From assembly GCF_025822765.1 (NCBI RefSeq), contig NZ_JACKUK010000023.1, positions 267,535 through 331,534 on the forward strand: a stretch of 64,000 bases of DNA, given 5' to 3'. Position 1 is the stretch's first letter, and every line of letters begins with the position of its first letter. The position numbers and the translations under genes are program-made. Shown here piece by piece: positions 18,400 through 25,832 of this stretch. The DNA comes from Mycobacterium barrassiae (GTDB taxonomy: Bacteria; Actinomycetota; Actinomycetes; Mycobacteriales; Mycobacteriaceae). The notes beneath the pieces were generated by a model, which was not told the origin of the DNA, ran no database searches, and saw only the letters and a list, made by a program, of their open reading frames with translations.

Positions 18400-18426
18400 C
18401 CATCCGCATCGCCATCGGCTCCGAAT
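18400..18426 (+). promoter_or_regulatory. SigK-type promoter candidate for the mpt70-like gene
   Basis: CCATCC (18400-18405), 15 bases, CCGAAT (18421-18426), 59 bases before ATG 18485 and just after the dipZ stop. It matches the upstream element of the mpt83-like gene in sequence, spacer length and distance to the start codon. Confidence 0.65.
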
Positions 18427-18484
18427 AGCCAACGAAGGAAAAACGAGGCGGCATCGGCCGCTCGCAACGAAAGGAAGAGATCTC

Positions 18485-19063
18485 ATGCACGCAAAGAAGG
18501 CTCTGGGGGTTGGGTTCGCAGCGATTGCCGCGGTCGGATTGTCTCTCGGCACCGCGACGACCGCGCAAGCCGAATTGGTGGGCACCGGCTGTTCGGCCTA
18601 CGCGCAGCAGGTACCGACCGGGCCGGGTTCCGTCCAGGGCATGGCGATGGATCCCGTCGCGGTGGCCGCCTCGAACAACCCGATGCTGACCACGCTGACC
18701 AAAGCGCTTTCCGGGCAGTTGAATCCGCAGGTGAACCTTGTCGACACGCTCAACGGCGGCGAGTTCACGGTGTTCGCACCCACCGATGCCGCATTCGCCA
18801 AGATCGATCCCGCGACCATCGAGAAGCTGAAGACCGATGCGCCACTGCTGACAAGCATCCTCACCTACCACGTGGTGCCGGGGCAGGCCGCGCCCGCGCA
18901 GATCGCCGGCACGCACACCACGGTGCAGGGCGCCGACGTGACGGTCAGCGGCCAGGGCAACAACCTGAAGGTCAACAACGCATCCGTGGTCTGCGGCGGC
19001 GTGCAGACCGCCAACGCGACGGTGTACATGATTGACACCGTCCTGATGCCGCCGTCGAATTGA
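18485..19063 (+). CDS. mpt70: MPT70-like secreted fasciclin-domain protein
   Basis: 192 residues. A Sec signal peptide ([19 protein letters not shown], cleavage after TTAQA near residue 29) is followed by one FAS1 domain with FAPTDAAF and ILTYHVVPG, ending in [13 protein letters not shown]. Two cysteines (GTGCSAY and VVCGG) can form the conserved disulfide. There is no lipobox, unlike the mpt83-like gene. RBS GGAAGAGAT precedes ATG 18485. Secreted adhesion-type protein; exact role unclear. Confidence 0.92.
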   Translation: MHAKKALGVGFAAIAAVGLSLGTATTAQAELVGTGCSAYAQQVPTGPGSVQGMAMDPVAVAASNNPMLTTLTKALSGQLNPQVNLVDTLNGGEFTVFAPTDAAFAKIDPATIEKLKTDAPLLTSILTYHVVPGQAAPAQIAGTHTTVQGADVTVSGQGNNLKVNNASVVCGGVQTANATVYMIDTVLMPPSN

Positions 19064-19088
19064 TCTGCGGCACAACCTGAACCAGGAT

Positions 19089-19120
19089 GGCGGCCCGCGT
19101 TACCCCCAGCGCGGGTCGCC
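19089..19120. terminator. Convergent terminator hairpin
   Basis: GGCGGCCCGCG (19089-19099) pairs with CGCGGGTCGCC (19110-19120) with a single G-U wobble and a 10-base loop. It lies between the convergent ends of the mpt70-like gene (19063) and the sigma factor gene (19139). Confidence 0.6.
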
Positions 19121-19138
19121 TTCCCTGCCGTAGTCCGG

Positions 19139-19993
19139 TCAGCGCCTGGCGGCGGACGGATCGACAGTCGCCTCGATCTTGCAGACCAGGCCGTCGCGCA
19201 CCGTCAGCACCAGCACCGCGAACAGCCGGCGATTCATGAATGCCAGCAGCGCCGGCTGTCCCGCCGGACCGGTGACCAACGTGGCGCCGTGCCCGAGGTA
19301 ACGCAACAGATTGACGGCGACATCGTGCGGCCCGTGGTTCACCTGCGGCGGCGGTGCCCCATCGCCGAGCAGGGTGCCCGCACCCCACACCGTCGGATCC
19401 AGCACCGCCGTCAACGCCTGCAGGTCACCGTTCGCACACGCAGTGATGAACTTCTCGGCCACTGCTTGATGTTCGGTGTCGCTGACGTCGGCGACGCGCG
19501 GTGAGGCATCGGAGAACTTCGCTCGCGCACGTCTGGCCAGTTGCCGACATGTGCCTTCGGGCCGGCCGACTGTTTCGGCGATCTCGGTGAACGGCATCTG
19601 GAATACGTCGTGCAGCACGAAGGCCACCCGCTCGGCGGGACTCAGTCGGCGCAACATCTCCCACAGCGCCGTGCGGACCTCGTCGTCGAGGGTGACCCGA
19701 TCGGCGGGCTCCAGGTCCGCGGCGGCGGCGACATCGAGTTCGCCGGTCTCGTCGGGCCTTTCGTACCGGACGCGGGCGGAACGCAACTGGTCCAGGCAGA
19801 GCCGACCGGCGACGACGGTCAACCACGCGCGGACGTCGTCGATCTGCGCCGCATCCGTGCGCGCCAACCGCAGGAACGCCTCCTGCGCGACGTCCTCGGC
19901 GTCACCGACGTCGCCCAGCATCTGGTAAGCGAGATTCACCAGGTACGGACGGTGGCTGCGCCATGCGACGTCAACGCCCTCGGCATTACTCAT
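19139..19993 (-). CDS. ECF sigma factor with C-terminal SnoaL-like domain (SigI/SigJ type)
   Basis: 284 residues. Sigma region 2 spans about 10-75 (GDVGDAEDVAQEAFLRLAR), region 4 about 110-160 (RLSPAERVAFVLHDVF and PEGTCRQLARRAR), and residues ~170-280 are SnoaL/NTF2-like. Such extended ECF factors lack a dedicated anti-sigma factor and are thought to be controlled by their own C-terminal domain. By memory the sequence is closest to mycobacterial SigI. It is divergent from an NmrA-like gene, and identical ECF-type promoters face both ways between them, implying autoregulation. Confidence 0.85.
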   Translation of the reverse strand: MSNAEGVDVAWRSHRPYLVNLAYQMLGDVGDAEDVAQEAFLRLARTDAAQIDDVRAWLTVVAGRLCLDQLRSARVRYERPDETGELDVAAAADLEPADRVTLDDEVRTALWEMLRRLSPAERVAFVLHDVFQMPFTEIAETVGRPEGTCRQLARRARAKFSDASPRVADVSDTEHQAVAEKFITACANGDLQALTAVLDPTVWGAGTLLGDGAPPPQVNHGPHDVAVNLLRYLGHGATLVTGPAGQPALLAFMNRRLFAVLVLTVRDGLVCKIEATVDPSAARR

Positions 19994-20001
19994 GATCTGT
20001 A

Positions 20002-20027
20002 GACGAAACAGGGCGGCGAAAAGTTAC
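20002..20027 (-). promoter_or_regulatory. ECF-type promoter for the sigma factor gene
   Basis: On the minus strand: GTAACTTT (20027-20020), 14 bases, CGTC (20005-20002), followed within 8 bases by the ATG at 19993. CGTC is a common ECF -10 core. The same element occurs on the plus strand at 20039-20064. Confidence 0.65.
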
Positions 20028-20038
20028 GACGGCGACGT

Positions 20039-20064
20039 GTAACTTTCCGCGACGCCGCGTCGTC
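20039..20064 (+). promoter_or_regulatory. ECF-type promoter for the NmrA-Ddn operon
   Basis: GTAACTTT (20039-20046), 14 bases, CGTC (20061-20064), then ATG at 20074. It is an exact match in both boxes and in spacer length to the divergent promoter of the sigma factor gene. Confidence 0.65.
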
Positions 20065-20073
20065 CTTGGTGGC

Positions 20074-20934
20074 ATGAACGCAATTCTTGTCACGGGCGCC
20101 ACCGGCAACGTCGGCCGCCCTCTGGTTTCGCAACTCGTCGATGCGGGGGCCGACGTCCGCGCGGTCACCCGTGATCCCGACTCTGCGGATCTTCCCGCCC
20201 AGGTTCAGGTGGTGACCTCGGCCGCCGACGGTCTCGCCGGGGCGTCCGCGGTGTTCCTGAACTCGCGCGCACTCGGCGATGACCTCACCTCGTTGGTGCG
20301 AGCGGCCCGGCGGGCCGGCATCACCCGACTCGTCGCCCTGTCCGCGATCAACGCCGACGACGACTTCTCCCGACAACCGTCGCGATTCCGCGGCGATCGC
20401 AACAAGGAGGTCGAACAGCTCGCCGTCGACTCCGGCCTCGAGTGGGTGAGCCTGCGGCCCACGGTGTTCGTCACCAACTTCGTCGGCATGTGGGCACCGC
20501 AGATCGCGGCCGGCGACGTTGTCAGCGGTCCGTATGCGACGGCGTCGACCGCCCCGATCGCCGAAAGCGATATCGCCGCGGTCGCCGCGCGCGCTCTGCT
20601 CACCGACGAGCTTGTCGGACAGAAGATTCCGCTGACCGGCCCCCAGAGCCTGACCAATACCGAACTCGTCGAGATCATCGGCGGCGTTCTCGGGCGACGG
20701 CTGTCCTACCGCGAGATACCCGCCGAGGAGGTACGGCGCCACTTCGTCGCGGCCAACTTCCCGCCCGAATTCGCCGACGCCTACCTCGCCCTGCTCGCGG
20801 CGACCGTCGACACACCAGCCTTGGTGACCCACGACGTCGAGAAGATCCTCGGCCGCCCAGCCCAGCCGTTCGCCGACGAGGTTTCGGCACACCAGGAACT
20901 GTTCACGAAAAATCAAGGGAACGAACATGTCTGA
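20074..20934 (+). CDS. NmrA-like NAD(P)-binding oxidoreductase/epimerase
   Basis: 286 residues. Rossmann motif VTGATGNVGRPL at residues 5-16; overall the atypical-SDR NmrA/NDUFA9-like fold. No canonical YxxxK pair is obvious, as usual in this subgroup. It is probably a redox-sensing or quinone-type reductase; substrate unknown. First gene of an operon with the Ddn-like reductase and under the ECF-type promoter. Its last 8 bases overlap the next gene. Confidence 0.8.
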   Translation: MNAILVTGATGNVGRPLVSQLVDAGADVRAVTRDPDSADLPAQVQVVTSAADGLAGASAVFLNSRALGDDLTSLVRAARRAGITRLVALSAINADDDFSRQPSRFRGDRNKEVEQLAVDSGLEWVSLRPTVFVTNFVGMWAPQIAAGDVVSGPYATASTAPIAESDIAAVAARALLTDELVGQKIPLTGPQSLTNTELVEIIGGVLGRRLSYREIPAEEVRRHFVAANFPPEFADAYLALLAATVDTPALVTHDVEKILGRPAQPFADEVSAHQELFTKNQGNEHV

Positions 20935-21370
20935 TCGTCGTCCACCGTGGTATCTCAAGCCGATGAACCGCTTCGTCAAGGCGATTCAGAAGGCCGGCAT
21001 CCCTGCGGGGCCGTCCCAGATCTTGACGGTGCCGGGCCGGAAGTCGGGAAAGCCGCGCAGCACACCGATGACACCGTTCGAACACGACGGCGGCCTCTAC
21101 ACCGTCGCCGGCTATCCCGGTGCGGACTGGGCCGCCAATGCCCGCGCGGCAGGCGCGGGAACCCTCACCCGGGGCCGCAAGTCGCGGACGGTGAAGATCG
21201 TCGAGCTCAGTCCGCAGGACGCCGGGCCGGTGTTGCGCAGCTTCGCGGTGAAGGTTCCGGTCGGGGTCGGCTTCGCCAAGCGCTCGGGTCTGGTGCGCGA
21301 CGGCACGCAGGAGGAATTCGAAGCGCTCGCAGGAGAGCTGGCGGTGTTCCGGATCGACCCCGTCAACTAG
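20927..21370 (+). CDS. Deazaflavin (F420)-dependent nitroreductase family protein, Ddn-like
   Basis: 147 residues. Signature of the DUF385/Ddn split-barrel family: ILTVPGRKSGKPRSTPM and a central AGYPGADWAANARAAG segment. Family members reduce quinones, nitroimidazoles or other substrates with F420H2. It overlaps the NmrA-like gene, so the pair is likely one redox module controlled by the ECF sigma factor. Confidence 0.85.
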   Translation: MSDRRPPWYLKPMNRFVKAIQKAGIPAGPSQILTVPGRKSGKPRSTPMTPFEHDGGLYTVAGYPGADWAANARAAGAGTLTRGRKSRTVKIVELSPQDAGPVLRSFAVKVPVGVGFAKRSGLVRDGTQEEFEALAGELAVFRIDPVN

Positions 21371-21782
21371 CCGGGTTGGCCTGCAGCTGCTGGTAGAGCG
21401 CGTGCATGTCCAGCTGGCCACGATGCGTGACGAGCATGTCGCCCTGAAAGCGGTCGATGTGGATCCCGGATATCGACACCTGGACACCGGTCGGCGCGAT
21501 GCCCCGAAAGTCACCCGTGTGCGTGCCCACGAACCGGCAGCGGGAGACTCCGTGGGACCCGTCGACGAGAACCTCCTCGATTTCATGACGGGCGTCGGGA
21601 AAGCCGGCGGCGAACTCCTCGAGCCGGCCCATCCACTGGTCCCACCCGACAGGCCCGGCGCCACCGATATCGACGACCACCCGCGGTGACACCAGCGCCC
21701 GTAGCCTCGACCAATCGTGTCGGTCGATCGCGCCGTACAGGCTGTGTACGAGATCGCAGACCTCGTCACGCTCAAAGCTCAT
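21363..21782 (-). CDS. SnoaL/NTF2-like protein (ester cyclase-like)
   Basis: 139 residues from ATG 21782 (MSFERDEV). A single NTF2-fold domain with YGAIDRHDWSRLRALVSP near the N-terminus and a GIHIDRFQGDMLVTHRGQLD ending, resembling polyketide-cyclase SnoaL relatives. Whether it is an enzyme is unknown. The 3' end overlaps the convergent Ddn-like gene by 8 bp; the LLM monooxygenase gene is next on the same strand, 22 bp away. Confidence 0.75.
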   Translation of the reverse strand: MSFERDEVCDLVHSLYGAIDRHDWSRLRALVSPRVVVDIGGAGPVGWDQWMGRLEEFAAGFPDARHEIEEVLVDGSHGVSRCRFVGTHTGDFRGIAPTGVQVSISGIHIDRFQGDMLVTHRGQLDMHALYQQLQANPAS

Positions 21783-21804
21783 ACCGTCACTCGTTTCGGG
21801 CGAT

Positions 21805-22677
21805 TCATGTGCGCACCTTCTCGATGATGTTCTCGGCGAACCGCTCGATGGGCTCGCGGTAACGTTCGACGTCGGTTCCCGACGTGTCGACTCCACCCCA
21901 CGGGCTGCACATCACCGCGGTGATGCCGATCTCCTCGGCGCGCTTGTACAGATCCGGTGTCGGTGGCTCCATCAAGGCCAGCATGATGTCGAACGGTTCG
22001 CCGTCCCTTCCGTATTCGCGTCGAAGGTCGGTGAGCTTTCGCGCATAGTCCGCCGCATCGTCCCAGCCGTACGCGTAGCCGACCCAGCCGTCGCAGAGCT
22101 TGGCCGCGCGTCGCAACGCCGCATCCGATTCACCTCCGCAGAGGATCGGCACCGGCGCCGAAGGATGAGGTTCGATCATCATCTCGGGCACGTGGTAGTG
22201 CTCGCCGCTCCACGACACCCAGCCACCGGCCCACATCGCGCGCAGCGCCGGGATCATCTCGTTGAGCCGCTTGCCGCGGGTGGCGAAGTCCTGGCCGAGC
22301 AGCTCGTACTCCTCCCGCATCCATCCGACGCCGACGGCGAGTGACACCCGGTTCTGCGACAGCACCGCGGCGGTGGCGACCTGCCTGGCCACCTCCAGCA
22401 GTGGTCGCGCGGGCGCAATGTATACGGCGTTGGAGAAGCGCAGCCGACTGGTGACCGCGGCCATCGCGCCGATCTGCACCCAGCAGTCCGGCCACGCCGT
22501 CTCCGGGGGCCACGGCGGCTTCCCGCTGGGGTGATCCGGGTACGGCGACGCCAGGTTGCGGGGATAGATGAGGTGGTCGGCGCACACCATGCCGTCATAG
22601 CCGGCCTCGTCGAGCATCCTCGCCACGGGCAGAATTTCTGACGTCTTCATGAACGGGGTGCCGGACCAGAACTGCAT
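21805..22677 (-). CDS. LLM-class F420-dependent oxidoreductase
   Basis: 290 residues with a luciferase-like TIM barrel: ARMLDEAGYDGMVCADHL near residue 20, SRLRFSNAVYIAPARPLLEVARQ, and VSLAVGVGWMREEY. These features match F420-dependent LLM enzymes of mycobacteria. Substrate unknown. It is upstream of the SnoaL-like gene on the same strand and divergent from photolyase, with 39 bp between the starts. Confidence 0.85.
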   Translation of the reverse strand: MQFWSGTPFMKTSEILPVARMLDEAGYDGMVCADHLIYPRNLASPYPDHPSGKPPWPPETAWPDCWVQIGAMAAVTSRLRFSNAVYIAPARPLLEVARQVATAAVLSQNRVSLAVGVGWMREEYELLGQDFATRGKRLNEMIPALRAMWAGGWVSWSGEHYHVPEMMIEPHPSAPVPILCGGESDAALRRAAKLCDGWVGYAYGWDDAADYARKLTDLRREYGRDGEPFDIMLALMEPPTPDLYKRAEEIGITAVMCSPWGGVDTSGTDVERYREPIERFAENIIEKVRT

Positions 22678-22716
22678 CCTGTTTCTCTACAGGGAAATTC
22701 GGGCAGCATCAATGAC

Positions 22717-24009
22717 ATGCCCACAGTGTTGTGGTTCCGGCGCGATCTGCGGCTGCGCGACCTGCCCGCCCTGCTGGACGCGGCCGCCCCCGACGGCGAG
22801 GTCCTCGCCTGCTATGTCCTGGACCCCCGGTTGACGGCATCGTCGGGGCAGCGCCGGCTGCAATACCTGTACGACGCCCTTCGAAATCTGCGTGACAGCC
22901 TCGACGGGCGGCTGCACGTAAGCCGCGGCCGTCCGGAGAAACGAATACCGGCATTGGCCAAGGCGATCGGTGCGACATCGGTGCACGTGTCCGGCGACTA
23001 CGCCCCGTTCGGACGTCGGCGCGACGACGCGGTTCGCGAAGCGCTGGGCGATATCCCGCTGGAGGCCACCGGATCGCCCTATCTGGTGTCGCCGGGCAGA
23101 GTGACCAAGGACGACGGCACGCCCTACAAGGTGTTCACCCCGTACTTCGCCGCCTGGCGCAGACACGGTTGGCGGCCGCCGGCATCGACGGGCCCGAAAT
23201 CCGCGCAGTGGATCGACCCCGATGACGTGCGCGGCGCGGTGGCGATCCCGGATCTCGGGATCGAGTTGGAACTGCCGGCCGGAGAGAGCGCGGCCAGGCG
23301 CGGTTGGAAATCGTTCGTGCAGAAGCAACTCGACGGCTACGACGAGAATCGCAACCGTCCGGACCTGCCCGCCACCAGTCGGATGTCGGCGCACCTCAAG
23401 TTCGGCACCATCCACCCGCGCACCATGGCGGCCGACCTCGGAAAGAGCGCGGGCGCGCAGGCGTACCTGCGTGAACTGGCGTTCCGGGACTTCTACGCCT
23501 CGGTTCTCAACGAATGGCCCAACAGCGCGTGGTGGAACTGGAACCCGTCCTTCGACAAGATCCAGGTCGACACCGACGAGCACGCTCACGAATTGTTCGA
23601 TGCGTGGAAGGCGGGCCGAACGGGCTACCCCATCGTCGACGCCGGCATGCGGCAGCTGGCGGAGACCGGCTTCATGCACAACCGGGTGCGCATGATCGTG
23701 GCGTCGTTTCTGGTCAAGGATCTGCACCTGCCGTGGCAGTGGGGCGCGCGCTGGTTCCTCGACCAACTGGTCGACGGCGATATGGCCAACAATCAGCACG
23801 GGTGGCAGTGGGCAGCGGGCTGCGGCACCGACGCCGCGCCGTACTTCCGGGTGTTCAACCCGACGACACAGGGTGAGAAGTTCGATCCCCACGGTGATTA
23901 CGTGCGCCGGTGGGTCCCCGACGTCGACGATGAGGACTACCCGGAGCCGATCGTCGACCACAAGACCGAGCGGGCCGAGGCCCTGCGCCGCTACGGGCAG
24001 ATCACTTGA
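22717..24009 (+). CDS. phr: Deoxyribodipyrimidine photolyase (class I CPD photolyase)
   Basis: 430 residues. Light-driven repair of cyclobutane pyrimidine dimers using FAD. The N-terminal antenna domain starts VLWFRRDLRLRDLPAL; the C-terminal FAD domain has ELAFRDFYASVL and the DNA/FAD-binding regions PIVDAGMRQL, HNRVRMIVASFLVKDL and the conserved tail GYVR-equivalent DYVRRWVP. All are at the expected positions. The 3' end overlaps the convergent SDR gene by 8 bp. Confidence 0.95.
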   Translation: MPTVLWFRRDLRLRDLPALLDAAAPDGEVLACYVLDPRLTASSGQRRLQYLYDALRNLRDSLDGRLHVSRGRPEKRIPALAKAIGATSVHVSGDYAPFGRRRDDAVREALGDIPLEATGSPYLVSPGRVTKDDGTPYKVFTPYFAAWRRHGWRPPASTGPKSAQWIDPDDVRGAVAIPDLGIELELPAGESAARRGWKSFVQKQLDGYDENRNRPDLPATSRMSAHLKFGTIHPRTMAADLGKSAGAQAYLRELAFRDFYASVLNEWPNSAWWNWNPSFDKIQVDTDEHAHELFDAWKAGRTGYPIVDAGMRQLAETGFMHNRVRMIVASFLVKDLHLPWQWGARWFLDQLVDGDMANNQHGWQWAAGCGTDAAPYFRVFNPTTQGEKFDPHGDYVRRWVPDVDDEDYPEPIVDHKTERAEALRRYGQIT

Positions 24010-24835
24010 CGATCTGCCCGCCGTCGACCGGCAACGCCACCCCCGTGACATACCGGCCCGCCGCGCCGCACAGGTAGACCATCGTGTCGCTGATGACCTC
24101 GGGCTCGACCGGCGGGTTGGCCAGCAGGGGTTGCTGCGACGGACTGAAGTTCGGATGCTCGACGGACCACTCCGCCATCGCCTCGTTGTAGATCATGGGT
24201 GTGGCGACGCCGCCCGGATGCACTGTGTTCACGCGAATATTCTTCTCGGCCAATGCTATTGCGAAATGGCGCATGATGCCGATCACGCCGTGCTTGGCGG
24301 CGGTGTATCCGGCCGCACCGTGGCTGGCCGTGCCGAAGTCGACGGTCACCGGCTTGAAACCGGCTGCGGAGCTGGTGATCACGATGGCCCCGCCCTCGCC
24401 GTGCGCCAACATCGCGGGCAGCGCGGCAACGATCGTGTAGTAGACACCGTTGAGCATCACGTTCACCGCGTCGACAAACGCTCCGATCTGGGTGCCCTGT
24501 TCCCCAGCGGCCGGCAGGATCCCCGCGTTCGCAAGGACGAAGTCGATCCGCCCGAACTCGGCCACCCCGTTGGCCACAACTGCCTTGAGCCGCTCCAGAT
24601 CACGGACGTCGGCGCGTTCGGCGACAATGCGGCGCCCGGTCTTCTCGACCAGGTTGACCGTCTCCTCGAGGTCCTCCGGGGTCGCCATCGGATACGCGAC
24701 GCTGTCCAGCTGGTCGCACAGGTCCACCGCGATGATGTCGGCGCCCTCTTCGGCGAACCGGACGGCGTGTGCCCGTCCCTGCCCCCGCGCAGCGCCGGTG
24801 ATGAACGCGACTTTGCCCTCGAACTGATCAGTCAT
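24002..24835 (-). CDS. Mycofactocin-coupled SDR family oxidoreductase
   Basis: 277 residues from ATG 24835. NAD-binding TGAARGQGRAHAVRFAEEG and VDLCDQ with the inserted MATPEDLEETVNLVE segment are typical of mycofactocin-dependent SDRs, in which NADH stays bound and electrons leave through mycofactocin. Active-site Ser is in VITSSAAG and Y-x3-K in YTAAK. Substrate likely an alcohol; unknown. Confidence 0.88.
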   Translation of the reverse strand: MTDQFEGKVAFITGAARGQGRAHAVRFAEEGADIIAVDLCDQLDSVAYPMATPEDLEETVNLVEKTGRRIVAERADVRDLERLKAVVANGVAEFGRIDFVLANAGILPAAGEQGTQIGAFVDAVNVMLNGVYYTIVAALPAMLAHGEGGAIVITSSAAGFKPVTVDFGTASHGAAGYTAAKHGVIGIMRHFAIALAEKNIRVNTVHPGGVATPMIYNEAMAEWSVEHPNFSPSQQPLLANPPVEPEVISDTMVYLCGAAGRYVTGVALPVDGGQIVK

Positions 24836-24846
24836 GACGCAAGACC

Positions 24847-24862
24847 CTACGCACGTGTGTAG
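24847..24862. promoter_or_regulatory. Near-palindrome between SDR and DUF2631 genes
   Basis: CTACGCAC-GTGTGTAG, a 16-base inverted repeat with one mismatch, lies between the divergent starts at 24835 and 24925. A possible operator for an unidentified regulator; no regulator gene is adjacent. Confidence 0.3.
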
Positions 24863-24924
24863 TACCTCCCTAACACCCGTATGCCAGAATGTCGGCAGTT
24901 GTCCGCCCACCATGAGGAGCAAGC

Positions 24925-25188
24925 GTGGCCACCACCGAGGTCGAACGACGCACCGTCAGCAACAACGTTGACGTCGAAGATGTGCCGTCCGCCGAATGGG
25001 GCTGGTCGAAGGAGAACCACAAGCTGATCCACATCGGCGGGCTGATCGCTGCGGCGTTCCTGCTGGCCATGCTGCGTGGCAACCACGTGGGACACGTCGA
25101 AGATGCCTTTCTGATCGGCTTCGCCACGCTGATCCTCGTCCTGGTCGGGCGCGACTGGTGGCTGCGTCGCCGCGGCTGGATCCGCTAG
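24925..25188 (+). CDS. DUF2631 small membrane protein, Rv2876-like
   Basis: 87 residues from GTG 24925, with GAGGAGC upstream. A conserved motif [17 protein letters not shown] is followed by two hydrophobic segments (about residues 36-50 and 56-73) and a basic C-terminus LRRRGWIR. By context it is the homolog of Rv2876, which follows mpt70 in M. tuberculosis; here about 6 kb of other genes lies between. Function unknown. Confidence 0.8.
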   Translation: MATTEVERRTVSNNVDVEDVPSAEWGWSKENHKLIHIGGLIAAAFLLAMLRGNHVGHVEDAFLIGFATLILVLVGRDWWLRRRGWIR

Positions 25189-25718
25189 ACGGAATACAAC
25201 GGGCGCAGCGCGTCCGGGCCGAGGCTGAACAGCGTCTCGGTGCCCGTGACCGGGCCGTTCGACGCCCGCGCCGCCCCTAGGGCGTGCGCCTTGAACGCTC
25301 GGGCCGCCGAACTCAGCTGGTGCTCGACCGGGTCTGCCTGACGACCGAAGTCGGTCGGCCAATCCTCGCCCCACACGGTCACGTGGGTCATGCCGCTCTC
25401 CACGGCGCCGACCACGCCCGCGCGGATTCGATCGTCGGCCAGGGCAGCGGTGCTGATCGCCAGCGCGCCGTCGCGTGATGCCGTCTTGATCACGTCCAGC
25501 AACTCTGCGTCGACCTCCAGTGGCGATGCACCCAGGATCGCGAGGGGCCGAGTTTCGTGGTCGTCGGTGAGCACCACCTTGACGTCCCATCCGGCCCTCG
25601 CCCTGTCACACATCCACCCGCCTGCCGATCCGACCACGTCGGCAACACTGCAGGCGACCACGGTCAGCTGGTAGCAGCGGCCCCCGATGGGGTTCGACTC
25701 GTTGAGCGGCAGAGGCAC
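25185..25718 (-). CDS. Conserved hypothetical protein
   Basis: 177 residues from GTG 25718. I do not recognise a family. There is a possible Rossmann-like beginning ([25 protein letters not shown]) and a DD-x-E segment ([10 protein letters not shown]), but no clear catalytic motif and no membrane segment. Its start is 10 bp from one of the 26-bp regulatory elements, so it probably belongs to the accessory regulon. The stop overlaps the convergent DUF2631 gene by 4 bp. Confidence 0.65.
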   Translation of the reverse strand: MPLPLNESNPIGGRCYQLTVVACSVADVVGSAGGWMCDRARAGWDVKVVLTDDHETRPLAILGASPLEVDAELLDVIKTASRDGALAISTAALADDRIRAGVVGAVESGMTHVTVWGEDWPTDFGRQADPVEHQLSSAARAFKAHALGAARASNGPVTGTETLFSLGPDALRPLYSV

Positions 25719-25728
25719 CTATGCAGCG

Positions 25729-25754
25729 TGACATTTTCCCGATGATCTGTAAAG
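25729..25754. promoter_or_regulatory. 26-bp regulon element, site 1
   Basis: TGACAT at 25729 and TGTAAAG at 25748-25754, 19-bp phase. Located immediately upstream of the minus-strand hypothetical gene (start 25718); there is no plus-strand gene downstream. Confidence 0.6.
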
Positions 25755-25774
25755 GATGAGTTTTCGGGCCGACC

Positions 25775-25799
25775 TGACGAATTCCCACAATTTGTAAAG
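25775..25799. promoter_or_regulatory. 26-bp regulon element, weaker second site
   Basis: TGACGA at 25775 and TGTAAAG at 25793-25799, phase 18 instead of 19. It lies 45 bp from site 1 in the same gap between the WS/DGAT stop and the hypothetical gene start, so this promoter may carry two operators. Confidence 0.4.
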
Positions 25800-25832
25800 G
25801 CCCAGTTAAAGCGTCAGCAGGTCAGTGCGATG

